Source: Allobosea sp. (GTDB lineage: Bacteria; Pseudomonadota; Alphaproteobacteria; Rhizobiales; Kaistiaceae). Taken from it: DNA of 64,000 nucleotides. The stretch covers positions 97,939-161,938 of the forward strand of contig JAFKFV010000014.1 in NCBI GenBank assembly GCA_017307955.1, in the 5' to 3' direction. Under the pieces are notes generated by a model, which had not been told where the DNA came from, searched no databases, and saw only the letters and a program-made list of their open reading frames with translations. Within the stretch, counting starts at the first letter, position 1. Every line of letters begins with the position of its first letter. The translations under genes were made by a program, and so were the position numbers. Shown here piece by piece: positions 25,026 to 33,594 of the stretch.

Positions 25026-25901
25026 TCATGGCGTCGCCTCGACGCGGCCGCGACGCGCGGCGATCACGAGGAACACGAGCACCCCGGCCGTGACGAGGGT
25101 CGAGAGCGCGGCGCCGAACGGCCAGTTGCGGCCGCTGGTGAAGGCCGACTGGATCAGGTTGCCGATCATCAGGCTGCGACCGCCGCCGAGGAGGTCGGGC
25201 ACGAGGAAATAGCCGAGCGCCGGTGCGAAGACCATGAGCGCGCCGGCCCGCATGCCCGGCACGGCGAGCGGCAGCACGATGCGCAGGAAGGCCCGGCGCC
25301 GCGTCGCATAGAGATCATGCGCCGCCTCGATCAGGCGCGGATCGAGCCGCTCCAGCGCGGCATAGATCGGCAGCACCATGAAGGGCAGGAAATTGTAGAC
25401 GAGCCCCACCAGCGTGGCGCCATCATTGTACATGAGGGGCAGAGGCTCGTGCGTCAGGCCGGCGCCCTGCAACGCCATGTTGATGAGCCCCTGGTCGCGC
25501 AGCAGCAGCACCCAGCAATAGGTCCGCACCAGGCTGTTGACCCAGAAGGGCAGGGTCACGACGAAGAGCAGCGCTCCCTGCCATCGTGCCGGCCGGCTGG
25601 CGATGAACCAGGCGACGGGAAGTCCGAGCGCCGCCGAGATGACCGATGTCAGCCCGGCGAGAACGATCGAGCGCAGCAGGATCAGCAGATAGGTCGGCGA
25701 GAAATAGAGGCTGTCGTCGAAGTCGCGCTGGAAGAGGATCTGGACGTAGCCCTCGGTGCTCAGCGGCAGCTCGGCCCCGCCATAGGGGCTCGCCGTCAGC
25801 AAGGAATAGGCGAGGCCGTAGCCGAGCGGCACCAGCATGAAGACGCCGATGACGGCGAGCGCGGGCGATGTGAGGAGGAGGGGGCTCGCGCGCTGCGTCA
25901 T
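25026..25901 (-). CDS. Polyamine-type ABC transporter permease (PotB-like)
   Basis: A 291-residue inner-membrane permease with six hydrophobic segments and the EAA loop EAAHDLYATRRRAFLRIVLP. It starts 18 bases after the stop of the ATPase gene, so it is translated from the same message. Confidence 0.92.
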   Translation of the reverse strand: MTQRASPLLLTSPALAVIGVFMLVPLGYGLAYSLLTASPYGGAELPLSTEGYVQILFQRDFDDSLYFSPTYLLILLRSIVLAGLTSVISAALGLPVAWFIASRPARWQGALLFVVTLPFWVNSLVRTYCWVLLLRDQGLINMALQGAGLTHEPLPLMYNDGATLVGLVYNFLPFMVLPIYAALERLDPRLIEAAHDLYATRRRAFLRIVLPLAVPGMRAGALMVFAPALGYFLVPDLLGGGRSLMIGNLIQSAFTSGRNWPFGAALSTLVTAGVLVFLVIAARRGRVEATP

Positions 25902-25919
25902 GGCGAAGGGTCCATGCTC

Positions 25920-26936
25920 TCAGCGCTCCAGATGCCGCTCGGCCGCATCCGGCCAGGCAAGGCCGACGGTCTCACCGGGCGGCAGCGCGACCTCTTCCAT
26001 CGCGGCGCTCGGAAAGCGTGCCCGGATCATGGTGCCGCCCGGCGTCGCCACCGCCGCCTCGACGATGCTGCCGAGGAAACGCAGTTCGAGGAGGCGGCCC
26101 TCGATGCGGACCGGCACTCCCTTGCCCGCGAGGCTGACATCCTCCGGCCGCACCATCACCAGGCCGCCGCCTTCGCGATCGAGCTCGCCGGCGGGGATAA
26201 GGTTGGCCTCACCGATGAAGTCGGCGACATAGGAGTCGACGGGCTGTCGATAAATGTCGCGCGGTGTCGCGATCTGTTGAATCTCGCCCTCTTTCATCAC
26301 GCCGACGCGGTCGGAAAGCGCCAGCGCCTCCTCCTGGTCATGCGTGACGAGCACGAAGGTGATCCCCGCCTCGCGATGCAGACGCCGCAACTCGTTCTGC
26401 ATCTCCTTGCGCAGCTTCAGATCGAGCGCCGACATCGGCTCGTCGAGCAGCAGCACCCGCGGCTTCGGCGCCAGCGCCCGGCCGAGGGCGACGCGTTGCT
26501 GCTGCCCTCCGGAAAGGGCGTCAGGGCGCCGGTCTCCCAGCGCCGCAAGGCCGACCAGCGCCAGCACCTCGGCCACGCGCTCGCGGATCGCCTGCTTCGG
26601 CCAGCCGAGCATTTCGAGGCCGAAGCCGGCATTCTCGGCCACGGTCATGTGCGGAAACAGGGCATAGCTCTGGAAAACCGTATTCACCGGCCGCAGATGC
26701 GGCGGCGTCGTGGTGACGTCCGTGCCCTCGAGGCGGACCCGCCCGGAGGTCGGCGTCTCGAAGCCGGCGAGGATGCGCAAGAGGCTGGTCTTGCCGCAGC
26801 CGGAGGGGCCGAGCAGCGTGAAGAATTCGCCGCTCGCGATCGTCAGCCAGACATCGCTGACGGCGCGAACCGGACCGAAGGCCAGCGAGACGCCTTCGAG
26901 ATCGATGATCGGCTTGCGCGGCGCCGGCTCGCTCAT
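25920..26936 (-). CDS. Polyamine-type ABC transporter ATP-binding protein (PotA-like)
   Basis: A 338-residue ATPase. Walker A is GPSGCGKT (residues 43-50), the Q-loop is in [15 protein letters not shown], the signature is [15 protein letters not shown], Walker B is [12 protein letters not shown], and the switch His is in [15 protein letters not shown]-type regulatory domain fills the C-terminal ~90 residues. I start at ATG 26936 (MSEPAPRK); the open frame reaches 26984. It is the first transporter gene, 266 bases after the LysR gene. Confidence 0.92.
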   Translation of the reverse strand: MSEPAPRKPIIDLEGVSLAFGPVRAVSDVWLTIASGEFFTLLGPSGCGKTSLLRILAGFETPTSGRVRLEGTDVTTTPPHLRPVNTVFQSYALFPHMTVAENAGFGLEMLGWPKQAIRERVAEVLALVGLAALGDRRPDALSGGQQQRVALGRALAPKPRVLLLDEPMSALDLKLRKEMQNELRRLHREAGITFVLVTHDQEEALALSDRVGVMKEGEIQQIATPRDIYRQPVDSYVADFIGEANLIPAGELDREGGGLVMVRPEDVSLAGKGVPVRIEGRLLELRFLGSIVEAAVATPGGTMIRARFPSAAMEEVALPPGETVGLAWPDAAERHLER

Positions 26937-27202
26937 CGCTGGCTCATGCCGATGCCTGGATGCGCCCGGGCGTTTCCCCGCCATCCTGGCAGGGTGCCGG
27001 TGCCGGGCTTGAGCCGGCGTGCATCATGTTGATCGATCTGGACAATGGCCGCGTGATCCCCGCCCAGTGCCTCGGCGGAGAGACCGGCTTCGCCTGACGC
27101 TGTGCAATGCAGCAAAGCTAGTTCCGGCACCGCCCGCGTGCGAGGGCTTTTTCCAGCGCCTCCTATAAGCCGCCGTTATGAGCGGGTAAAAGAGCCGGCG
27201 CG

Positions 27203-28108
27203 TCACCGCCTCGGCTGCGCCGCGGCCATGGCGCCGCCGAGATGCTGCAGCACGTGGCGCACCTCGGCGCGCGGCTCCGAGCGATGGCCGGCGAGAAAGA
27301 TCGTCGAGGGTTCGAGATCGGCGATCGGCACGAAAGCGAGACCGGGCCAGGAGTGCTTCTCCGCCACCGTCTCGCTGGTGATCGCCATGCCCCGGCCGGC
27401 GGCGACGAAGGTCAGCATCTCGTCGACCGTCCGGGCAGCGGGCGCGACAGTGACCGGGCGGCGTCCCGACGGGCGGGGGCTGACCAGCCAGTAGCTGCGG
27501 TCGGAGGCCGCATCGATGATCGGCTCGTCCTCGATATCGGCGAGGCGGATTTCCTGGCGCCGGGCAAGCCGATGATCCGCCGCAAAGACGCCGAGCCTGC
27601 CAAGGACACCGAGCGGCACGACGTCAAGCCTCGGATCGGAGAAGGCGGCCGGCGCCAGCAGGAAGGTCGCGTCGATATCCCCGCGTTCGAGGGCGCCGAT
27701 CTCGTCGCCCCAGCGGACGAATTCGAGGCGGATCTCGATATGCGGAATGTCGCCTGCGCTGTCGAGCACGGCGCGCGGCAGCGTGTGCGGCGTGCTCGTG
27801 CCGAACCCGATCCGCACCGTCATGCGTCCGGCATTGTCGCGCGCATGCTTCATGACCCGGCCGGCATGGGCGAGAAGGTGCCGCGCATCCTCGAGGAGCC
27901 CCTTGCCCGCGCCCGTCAGCGTGAAGGCGCGCGACGAGCCGCGCGGCGGCCGGCCGATCAGCTGCGCGCCGACCACATCCTCCAGGCGCCGGATGCCTTG
28001 GCTCAAGGCCGGTTGCGAGACGCCGAGCGTTTCCGCCGCGGCCGTGAAGCTTTGGTGCTCGGCGAGCGTCACGAAATAGCGCAGCAGCCTCAGATCGAGA
28101 TCCCTCAT
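27203..28108 (-). CDS. LysR family transcriptional regulator
   Basis: A 301-residue regulator. The N-terminal HTH (residues about 5-65) contains FTAAAETLGVSQPALSQGIRRLE, and the rest is the periplasmic-binding-like effector domain. It faces the deaminase/monooxygenase operon across a 124-base gap that holds a T-N11-A palindrome. The polyamine-type importer follows on the same strand, so it could regulate both sides. Confidence 0.93.
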   Translation of the reverse strand: MRDLDLRLLRYFVTLAEHQSFTAAAETLGVSQPALSQGIRRLEDVVGAQLIGRPPRGSSRAFTLTGAGKGLLEDARHLLAHAGRVMKHARDNAGRMTVRIGFGTSTPHTLPRAVLDSAGDIPHIEIRLEFVRWGDEIGALERGDIDATFLLAPAAFSDPRLDVVPLGVLGRLGVFAADHRLARRQEIRLADIEDEPIIDAASDRSYWLVSPRPSGRRPVTVAPAARTVDEMLTFVAAGRGMAITSETVAEKHSWPGLAFVPIADLEPSTIFLAGHRSEPRAEVRHVLQHLGGAMAAAQPRR

Positions 28109-28127
28109 GGCGTCACTGCCTCTGCCG

Positions 28128-28142
28128 ATAAGGATCGCTTAT
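28128..28142. promoter_or_regulatory. Candidate LysR binding site (T-N11-A palindrome)
   Basis: ATAAG-GATCG-CTTAT: perfect 5-base arms around a 5-base centre, fitting the LysR T-N11-A rule. It lies 20 bases upstream of the LysR start codon and about 90 bases upstream of the deaminase gene, the usual place for autoregulation plus divergent activation. Confidence 0.5.
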
Positions 28143-28232
28143 AGGACATGGCTGAAACAGAACTCGCTGGCCTCCGACTGTCAACCTAAGCTCCGGGGCT
28201 GTGGCAAGGAACGACGAGGAGCGGAGCCGCCA

Positions 28233-29291
28233 ATGGTCGAAGGGACGACAGGAGCGGCAGCCGGTGAAGGGCCCGGCGTTTCGGGGGCGGCGCGTTCGCT
28301 CCGGCGACTGCCGAAGGCGCATCTCCATCTCCATCTCGACGGTTCTTATCCTCGGGCGGCGGTCGAGGCGCTGGCGCGAAAGCGCGGCGTTCCGTTCTCC
28401 GTGCCGGAGCGCTTCGAGGATGTCTGGCAGTTCTTCGCTGCCTATGGGGAAGTTCCGAAGCTCGTTGAGACTCATGAGGATCTGGCGGCGCTCTGCCGGG
28501 CTCTGGTCGAGGCCGAGGCAGGCGGGGGCGTCGTCTATATGGAACCGGCCATCGAGCCGCAGCTCTATGCGCCGCGGCTCGGTTCGCTCGGCGAAGTCAC
28601 CCGCACGATGCTTTCCGCCTTCGCAGAAGCTGCCCGCGATCATGATGTCGAGGTCGGCGCGATGCTGACCATCAATACCGACGAGGATCTCGCGATCGCC
28701 GAGGACCTCGCTGCGATCGCCGCCAGCCACGCCGGCAAGGGCATAACGGCACTCGGCACGGCCGGCTTCGTCGAACCCGCCGGCCTTGGTCGTTTCCGCC
28801 GGGCTGCCGGGATCGCGCGCGCCGCCGCGCTGCCGATCGTCAGCCATGCCGGCCAGACCGGCGGCGCCGACAGCATCGCCGAGGCGCTCGACGAGCTCGG
28901 CGCGACGCGCATTTCGCATGGCTTCAGGGCCGTGGAGTCGGTGGATCTCGTGCATCGGATGGCCGATGCGCGGGTCTGTTGCGACATGTGCCCGGTGTCC
29001 AACCAGCGGCTCGGCCTCGTGCCCGATCTTGCGCGCCACCCGGCGCCACGGCTGATCGCCGAAGGGGTGCCGGTGACGCTGAATGCCGACGATCCGTTGT
29101 GGTTTGGCGCCGGCATCACCGCTCAATACGAGATCGCCCGGACCGAGTGGGGCCTCGCCGATCCCGAGATTGCCGAATTCGCCCGCGCCGGAGCCCTCGC
29201 CGCCGGCATGAGCCTCGCCACGCGGCAGCGGCTTCTCGATGGGATCGATGCGTGGCTTTCCGAGGACGCGGGCGCAGGAGAGACAGCATGA
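28233..29291 (+). CDS. Adenosine-deaminase-like protein with altered active site
   Basis: A 352-residue metal-dependent hydrolase of the adenosine deaminase family. Zinc ligands are present: His32/His34 in HLHLHLDGS, the His of SHAGQ, and Asp in LNADDPLWF; the SHGFR catalytic His is also kept. But the family's catalytic Glu in HAGE is Gln208 here (codon CAG), which removes the proton donor to ring N1. So it is probably not a standard adenosine deaminase; it may act on another ring or amide or use another mechanism. I start at ATG 28233 (MVEGTTGA) with GGAG upstream. The stop overlaps the monooxygenase start by 4 bases. Confidence 0.82.
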   Translation: MVEGTTGAAAGEGPGVSGAARSLRRLPKAHLHLHLDGSYPRAAVEALARKRGVPFSVPERFEDVWQFFAAYGEVPKLVETHEDLAALCRALVEAEAGGGVVYMEPAIEPQLYAPRLGSLGEVTRTMLSAFAEAARDHDVEVGAMLTINTDEDLAIAEDLAAIAASHAGKGITALGTAGFVEPAGLGRFRRAAGIARAAALPIVSHAGQTGGADSIAEALDELGATRISHGFRAVESVDLVHRMADARVCCDMCPVSNQRLGLVPDLARHPAPRLIAEGVPVTLNADDPLWFGAGITAQYEIARTEWGLADPEIAEFARAGALAAGMSLATRQRLLDGIDAWLSEDAGAGETA

Positions 29292-30667
29292 AGACGATCA
29301 TTCTGGGCGCGTTCGAGATCAATCAGGTCAATCTCACCAGCCAGGGGCTTTGGGCGCATCCCGACCAGAACACCTATCGCTACAAGGAGCTCGCCTACTG
29401 GACCGAACTCGCCAAGGTGCTGGAGCGGGGCTTCTTCGACTTTCTCTTCCTCGCCGATTCTTATGGCTACCCGCTTCTCGGCGGCGCGGTGCCGCCCGTG
29501 AGCTTCGAGCAGGCCGTCGAGATTCCGAAGAACGACCCGATGCTGCTGATCCCGGCGCTGGCGGCGGCGACGCGCGACCTCTCCTTCGTCGTCACCACCT
29601 CGACGAGTTGCGAGCACCCCTATGCCAATGCCCGGCGCTTCGCGACGCTCGATCATCTAACGGGCGGCCGCATCGGCTGGAATGTCGTGACGACCAGCAG
29701 CGCCGTGGTGGCCGACCTGTTCGGCACGCGGCAACTGCCGCATGACGAGCGCTATGCCATGGCGCAGGATTTCCTCGATCTCTCCTACAAGCTGTTCGAG
29801 GGCTCGTGGGAAGATCGCGCCGTCGTCGTCGACAAGGCGGCGCGGCTCTATGCCGACAGCCGCTACGTGCATCCGATCGCCCATGACGGACCCTATTTCC
29901 GCTCGCATGGCTATTTCAATTCCGAGCCATCGCCGCAGCGGACGCCCGTTCTCGTTCAGGCGGGCGCGTCTCCAGTCGGCCGCGCCTTCGCCGCCGCGAA
30001 TGCGGAAGTCGCCTTCGTGCAGGGGAAGGACGCGAAGATGCTGCGCGAGCAGGTCGACGACCTCCGCCGCCGCGCCGCCGCCGCGGGACGTGGCGCTGAG
30101 GCGGTCAAGGCGATCGCGGGGCTCTCGGTCGCCACCGCCCCCTCGCGTGCCGAGGCCGAGGACAAGCTCGAAGAGTGGCTCTCCTGGGTCAATCCGGACG
30201 CGGCGCGCGCCTATTATGCGATGATGACCGGCGTCGATCTCGCCGCGCTCGACCCCGATTCCGCCTTCGCGAAGGTGACGACCGAGGGCGGCCGAACGCA
30301 GGTCGAGCGCTATCGCGACGTCTCGGTGCGCGAAGCCGTTGCCGATTTCCTGCGCCGTGGCATGCGCGAGCTGATCGTCACCGGCACGCCCCGGGACGCC
30401 GCCGAAGCCATCGCCGCGATCGTCGATGAGACGGATCTCGACGGTTTCAATTTCACGCCGTTCGTCTCGCCGGGCTCCTATGTGGACTTCGCCGAGCAGG
30501 TGGTGCCGGAACTGCAGCGGATCGGGCTGATGCGCACCGAGCGCACGCTGCCGACGCTCCGCGAAAGGCTGTTCGGCGCCGGCAACGCCCGCTTGCCTGA
30601 AACCCATCCCGCCGCACGCCACCGGCCCGGCTCCGTGACCACGGTCGCCGATCTCGCGACCACTTGA
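29288..30667 (+). CDS. Flavin-dependent monooxygenase, NtaA/SnaA/DszA family (LLM class)
   Basis: A 459-residue luciferase-like monooxygenase that should use reduced FMN from a separate reductase. Typical parts are GLWAHPDQNTYRYKELAYW near the N-terminus, FLADSYGYPL, and LTGGRIGWNVVTTSSA, the flavin-binding hallmark of the NtaA/DszA branch. No flavin reductase is encoded nearby. Translationally coupled to the deaminase-like gene, so the pair probably degrades one nitrogen- or sulfur-containing compound. The compound is unknown. Confidence 0.9.
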   Translation: MKTIILGAFEINQVNLTSQGLWAHPDQNTYRYKELAYWTELAKVLERGFFDFLFLADSYGYPLLGGAVPPVSFEQAVEIPKNDPMLLIPALAAATRDLSFVVTTSTSCEHPYANARRFATLDHLTGGRIGWNVVTTSSAVVADLFGTRQLPHDERYAMAQDFLDLSYKLFEGSWEDRAVVVDKAARLYADSRYVHPIAHDGPYFRSHGYFNSEPSPQRTPVLVQAGASPVGRAFAAANAEVAFVQGKDAKMLREQVDDLRRRAAAAGRGAEAVKAIAGLSVATAPSRAEAEDKLEEWLSWVNPDAARAYYAMMTGVDLAALDPDSAFAKVTTEGGRTQVERYRDVSVREAVADFLRRGMRELIVTGTPRDAAEAIAAIVDETDLDGFNFTPFVSPGSYVDFAEQVVPELQRIGLMRTERTLPTLRERLFGAGNARLPETHPAARHRPGSVTTVADLATT

Positions 30668-30692
30668 CGGTGGAGGCGCGCCTTTCCGTCGT

Positions 30693-31340
30693 TCAGATCA
30701 CGCCGCGCCGCACGGCCTCGGCGACGGCCTGAACGCGGTTGCTGGCGTTGAGCTTGGTGGTGATCTCCTGCACCTTGCGCTTCACGGTGATCTCGGTCAG
30801 CGCCATTTCCTCGGCGATGTCCTGCGTGCGCCCGCCATCGGCGAGCAGGCGCAGCATGCGCACCTCCTGCGCCGTCAGGCCGCTGTCGCGCTGGATCTGC
30901 TGCGCCGCGACGCGCCGGTATTCCTCCATCATGGTCGGGATCAGCTCGGCCGACAGCATGCGCTGCCCGCCATGGATGGCGCGGATCGCCTTGGCGAGCG
31001 TCTCGTAGGAGTTGGTCTTGAGCAGATAGGCGTCGGCGCCCGCCTCGAGCGCGCCGACGAGATATTGCCGGTCGTCATAGGTCGACAGGATGATGCATTT
31101 CGGCGCGTCGGGGCGCGCCTTGATGATCCGAGTCAGCTGGATGCCGTCCATGGTGCCGAGGCGAATATCGATGGTCACGACATCCGGGCGCCGGCGCCCG
31201 AGTTCATCGAGCGCGTCGGAGGCATTGCCGGCCTCGGCGACGACACGCATGTCCTCTTCGTCGCCGAGCAGGCTCTTCACCCCGCGACGGAAGATCTCGT
31301 GATCGTCGACGATCATGACCCTAATGCGCGGCTGTTCCAT
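30693..31340 (-). CDS. Response regulator, NarL/FixJ (LuxR) type
   Basis: A 215-residue response regulator. The receiver domain has the acidic pair in MIVDDHEIF, phosphorylatable Asp58 (VVTIDIRLG), Thr in ILSTYDDRQ and Lys in LLKTNS. The LuxR-type HTH is at about residues 148-210 (GLTAQEVRMLRLLADG). The start overlaps the end of the kinase gene by 20 bases, so kinase and regulator are a matched pair. It is the last gene of the ten-gene operon. Confidence 0.93.
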   Translation of the reverse strand: MEQPRIRVMIVDDHEIFRRGVKSLLGDEEDMRVVAEAGNASDALDELGRRRPDVVTIDIRLGTMDGIQLTRIIKARPDAPKCIILSTYDDRQYLVGALEAGADAYLLKTNSYETLAKAIRAIHGGQRMLSAELIPTMMEEYRRVAAQQIQRDSGLTAQEVRMLRLLADGGRTQDIAEEMALTEITVKRKVQEITTKLNASNRVQAVAEAVRRGVI

Positions 31341-33594
31341 CCGATTCTCCGATGATGCCCCCGACGCCGATCAGGATCGAGGTGCCGCCGCCGGGGCGGC
31401 TCTCGATCGCGACCTCGCCGCCCACCGCATGGGCGCGCTCGCGGATGCCGACGAGGCCGAGACCGAGCTCCGCCGCGTCGAGCGCGAAGCCGCGGCCATC
31501 GTCGCGGATGGCGACATCGAGGCGGGACGGACCGAAGGCGAGGGTCAGGTTGAGGTTGCGCGCACCCGCATGGCGAACGGCGTTTTGCGACGCCTCCTGC
31601 ACGATGCGGTAGATGGCGAGGTCGACGTCGGGACCCAGTGCGAAGGGCGTTCCGTCGACCCGGATCTCGGCCGCGAGCGGCACATTCGATGGCAGCGACG
31701 CCAGGTAGTTTTCGAGCGCCGGGATGAGGCCGAGCTCGTCGAGAACGGTCGGACGCAGCGCATAGATGATCTGCTTCATCTCGCGCAGCGTCGTGTCGAG
31801 CATGCGCTGGCACTCCGTCAGGCGGGCATCGAGATCGGGCCGGTCGCCGACGCGGCGGCGCAGCGCCTGCAATTCGTAGGTCGAGGCGAGGATCGACTGG
31901 GCGACGCTGTCGTGCAGATCATAGGCGATACGCCGACGCTCCTCCTCCTGGACGCCGACGAGGCGCCGCAGCAGCGCGCGCAGTTCGACCGCCTTGCGCT
32001 CGATCTCATCGCGGGCGGCTCGAAGCTCAATTGTGCGGTCGGCGACCTTCTGCTCCAGCGCTTCGGAAAGATCGCGTACGCGGGCGAAGAGGCGGGCATT
32101 GGCGATCGCGACCGCCGCCTGATCGGCGAAGGTGCGGACGATGCGGCCGCTCTCGGGCATGTAGAACCCCGGTTCCGGCCAGTCGATGCAGAGCCAGCCG
32201 AGGCACTCGCCGCCGAGCACGAGCGGGGCGGCGCACCAGGAGCGGACCTGCTCGGTGCCCGGCTGCACGACCCAGTCCGCCTCGCTGGTGACATCGGCGA
32301 GGATGATGGTGCGATGCTCTTCCAGCACCGGCCGCGACAGCGGCGTCTCGGCTGGATCGAAGGTGACGGCGCGCACCTTATCGTTGTCCGGGTAGCCCTT
32401 GGCCGCCACAACGCGCATCAGGCCGTCCTCGCCACGCAATGTCACGCGGCAGCCGCGGTGTGGCACGACGCGCTCCAACTCCTTCAGCACGGCCTCCAGC
32501 ACCTGATCGGGATCGAGGCTGGACGAGATGATGCGCGAGACATCCGCGAGCGTGTCGGCCAGCGCGCGCTCATGTCGCTCGGCGGCAAAGAGACGATGCT
32601 GTTCGATCGCCGGCGCGATCTGGTCGGCGATGGTTTGAAGCAGGATGACGTCGTCGCGGCGGAAGGCGTCGCGGCGGTCGCTCTGGATATCGAGCACGCC
32701 GATGACCCGCTGCCCCAGCCGCAGGGGCAGCGCCAGTTCGGACTGCGTGTTTGGCAGCATCACATGCGAGACGAAGTGGCTGTCCTGCGTCACGTCTGCG
32801 GATATGCGCAGTTGGCCCGTCTCGGCGACCCGGCCGATGATGCCGCGCCCGGCCGCCTCGCTGAAGCCCGCGGCGAGCAATTGGTCGGCGAAGGGGCCCG
32901 AGGCGTGGACGAGCGCAATCCGACGCGTCTCCTCGTCGACCAGAAGCAACTGGATGTGGTCGTAGCCGAGCGAATGGTGGATCAGCCGCGTGATCTCGCC
33001 GAAGAGTTCGGTGCGATCATGGATCGACGTCACCTGCTGGCCGAGCCGGTGCACCAGCGCCAGGTGGCTCTTGATGCGCTCGATCTGCGCCGCGAGACTG
33101 TTGCTGTCGAGGAAGCCGACCAGGTCGTCGGCAACGAGCCGCACCAGCTCGGCGCGTTCCGGCCGGGCCCGTTCCGAGCGTGGGAAGCCGAGCAGGACAT
33201 GGCCGCGCGGCCCGTCGCGTCCGGCGAGCGGAGCTGCCTCGACGGCGAAGCCCTGGCTCGCGGCGCGGTTGACCATGAAGGTCGGCATGGTGACGGCCCC
33301 GGCCGCCTGCAGGCGCAGGTCGCCGAGATGGCGGTGGATCAGGGGCGGGATGTCGCCGGCAACGAGGATTTTCGCGCCGCGATCGCTGGAAAGAAGCACG
33401 GCGGCCCAGCCGGCGCCGGTCACGGCGAGCGCGCGCTGGAGCCGCTCGTCGAGGCGGCCGCGATCCGGGGCGGCGAGATCGACAGCAAGAATGCGCTGCA
33501 GGCGCAGCATGTGCGTGCCGTCGTCGTCGCGATAGAGCGGCCGCGCCAGCGGCTGGTCCGTCGTCTCCGGCAGATCACCGACCGGGAAACCCAT
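31321..33594 (-). CDS. GAF-domain sensor histidine kinase (HisKA_3 type)
   Basis: A 757-residue soluble histidine kinase. Residues roughly 45-165, 180-320 and 335-495 look like three successive GAF-type sensor domains; the first is weak. A coiled-coil stretch follows (about 500-550). The HisKA_3 phosphorylation site is His561 in RRIAYDLHDSVAQS. The ATP-binding domain has an N-box (EASQNAVRHAGA), DDGRGF and GLVGIRERA. There is no membrane segment, so it senses a cytoplasmic signal, possibly a metabolite of the operon's pathway. The ATG shares one base with the stop of the amidohydrolase gene. Confidence 0.92.
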   Translation of the reverse strand: MGFPVGDLPETTDQPLARPLYRDDDGTHMLRLQRILAVDLAAPDRGRLDERLQRALAVTGAGWAAVLLSSDRGAKILVAGDIPPLIHRHLGDLRLQAAGAVTMPTFMVNRAASQGFAVEAAPLAGRDGPRGHVLLGFPRSERARPERAELVRLVADDLVGFLDSNSLAAQIERIKSHLALVHRLGQQVTSIHDRTELFGEITRLIHHSLGYDHIQLLLVDEETRRIALVHASGPFADQLLAAGFSEAAGRGIIGRVAETGQLRISADVTQDSHFVSHVMLPNTQSELALPLRLGQRVIGVLDIQSDRRDAFRRDDVILLQTIADQIAPAIEQHRLFAAERHERALADTLADVSRIISSSLDPDQVLEAVLKELERVVPHRGCRVTLRGEDGLMRVVAAKGYPDNDKVRAVTFDPAETPLSRPVLEEHRTIILADVTSEADWVVQPGTEQVRSWCAAPLVLGGECLGWLCIDWPEPGFYMPESGRIVRTFADQAAVAIANARLFARVRDLSEALEQKVADRTIELRAARDEIERKAVELRALLRRLVGVQEEERRRIAYDLHDSVAQSILASTYELQALRRRVGDRPDLDARLTECQRMLDTTLREMKQIIYALRPTVLDELGLIPALENYLASLPSNVPLAAEIRVDGTPFALGPDVDLAIYRIVQEASQNAVRHAGARNLNLTLAFGPSRLDVAIRDDGRGFALDAAELGLGLVGIRERAHAVGGEVAIESRPGGGTSILIGVGGIIGESDGTAAH

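Noticed and set aside
26933..27130. A 65-codon minus-strand frame between the LysR and PotA-like genes
   Set aside because: No good ribosome site and no family resemblance; I treat the 266-base gap as non-coding leader.
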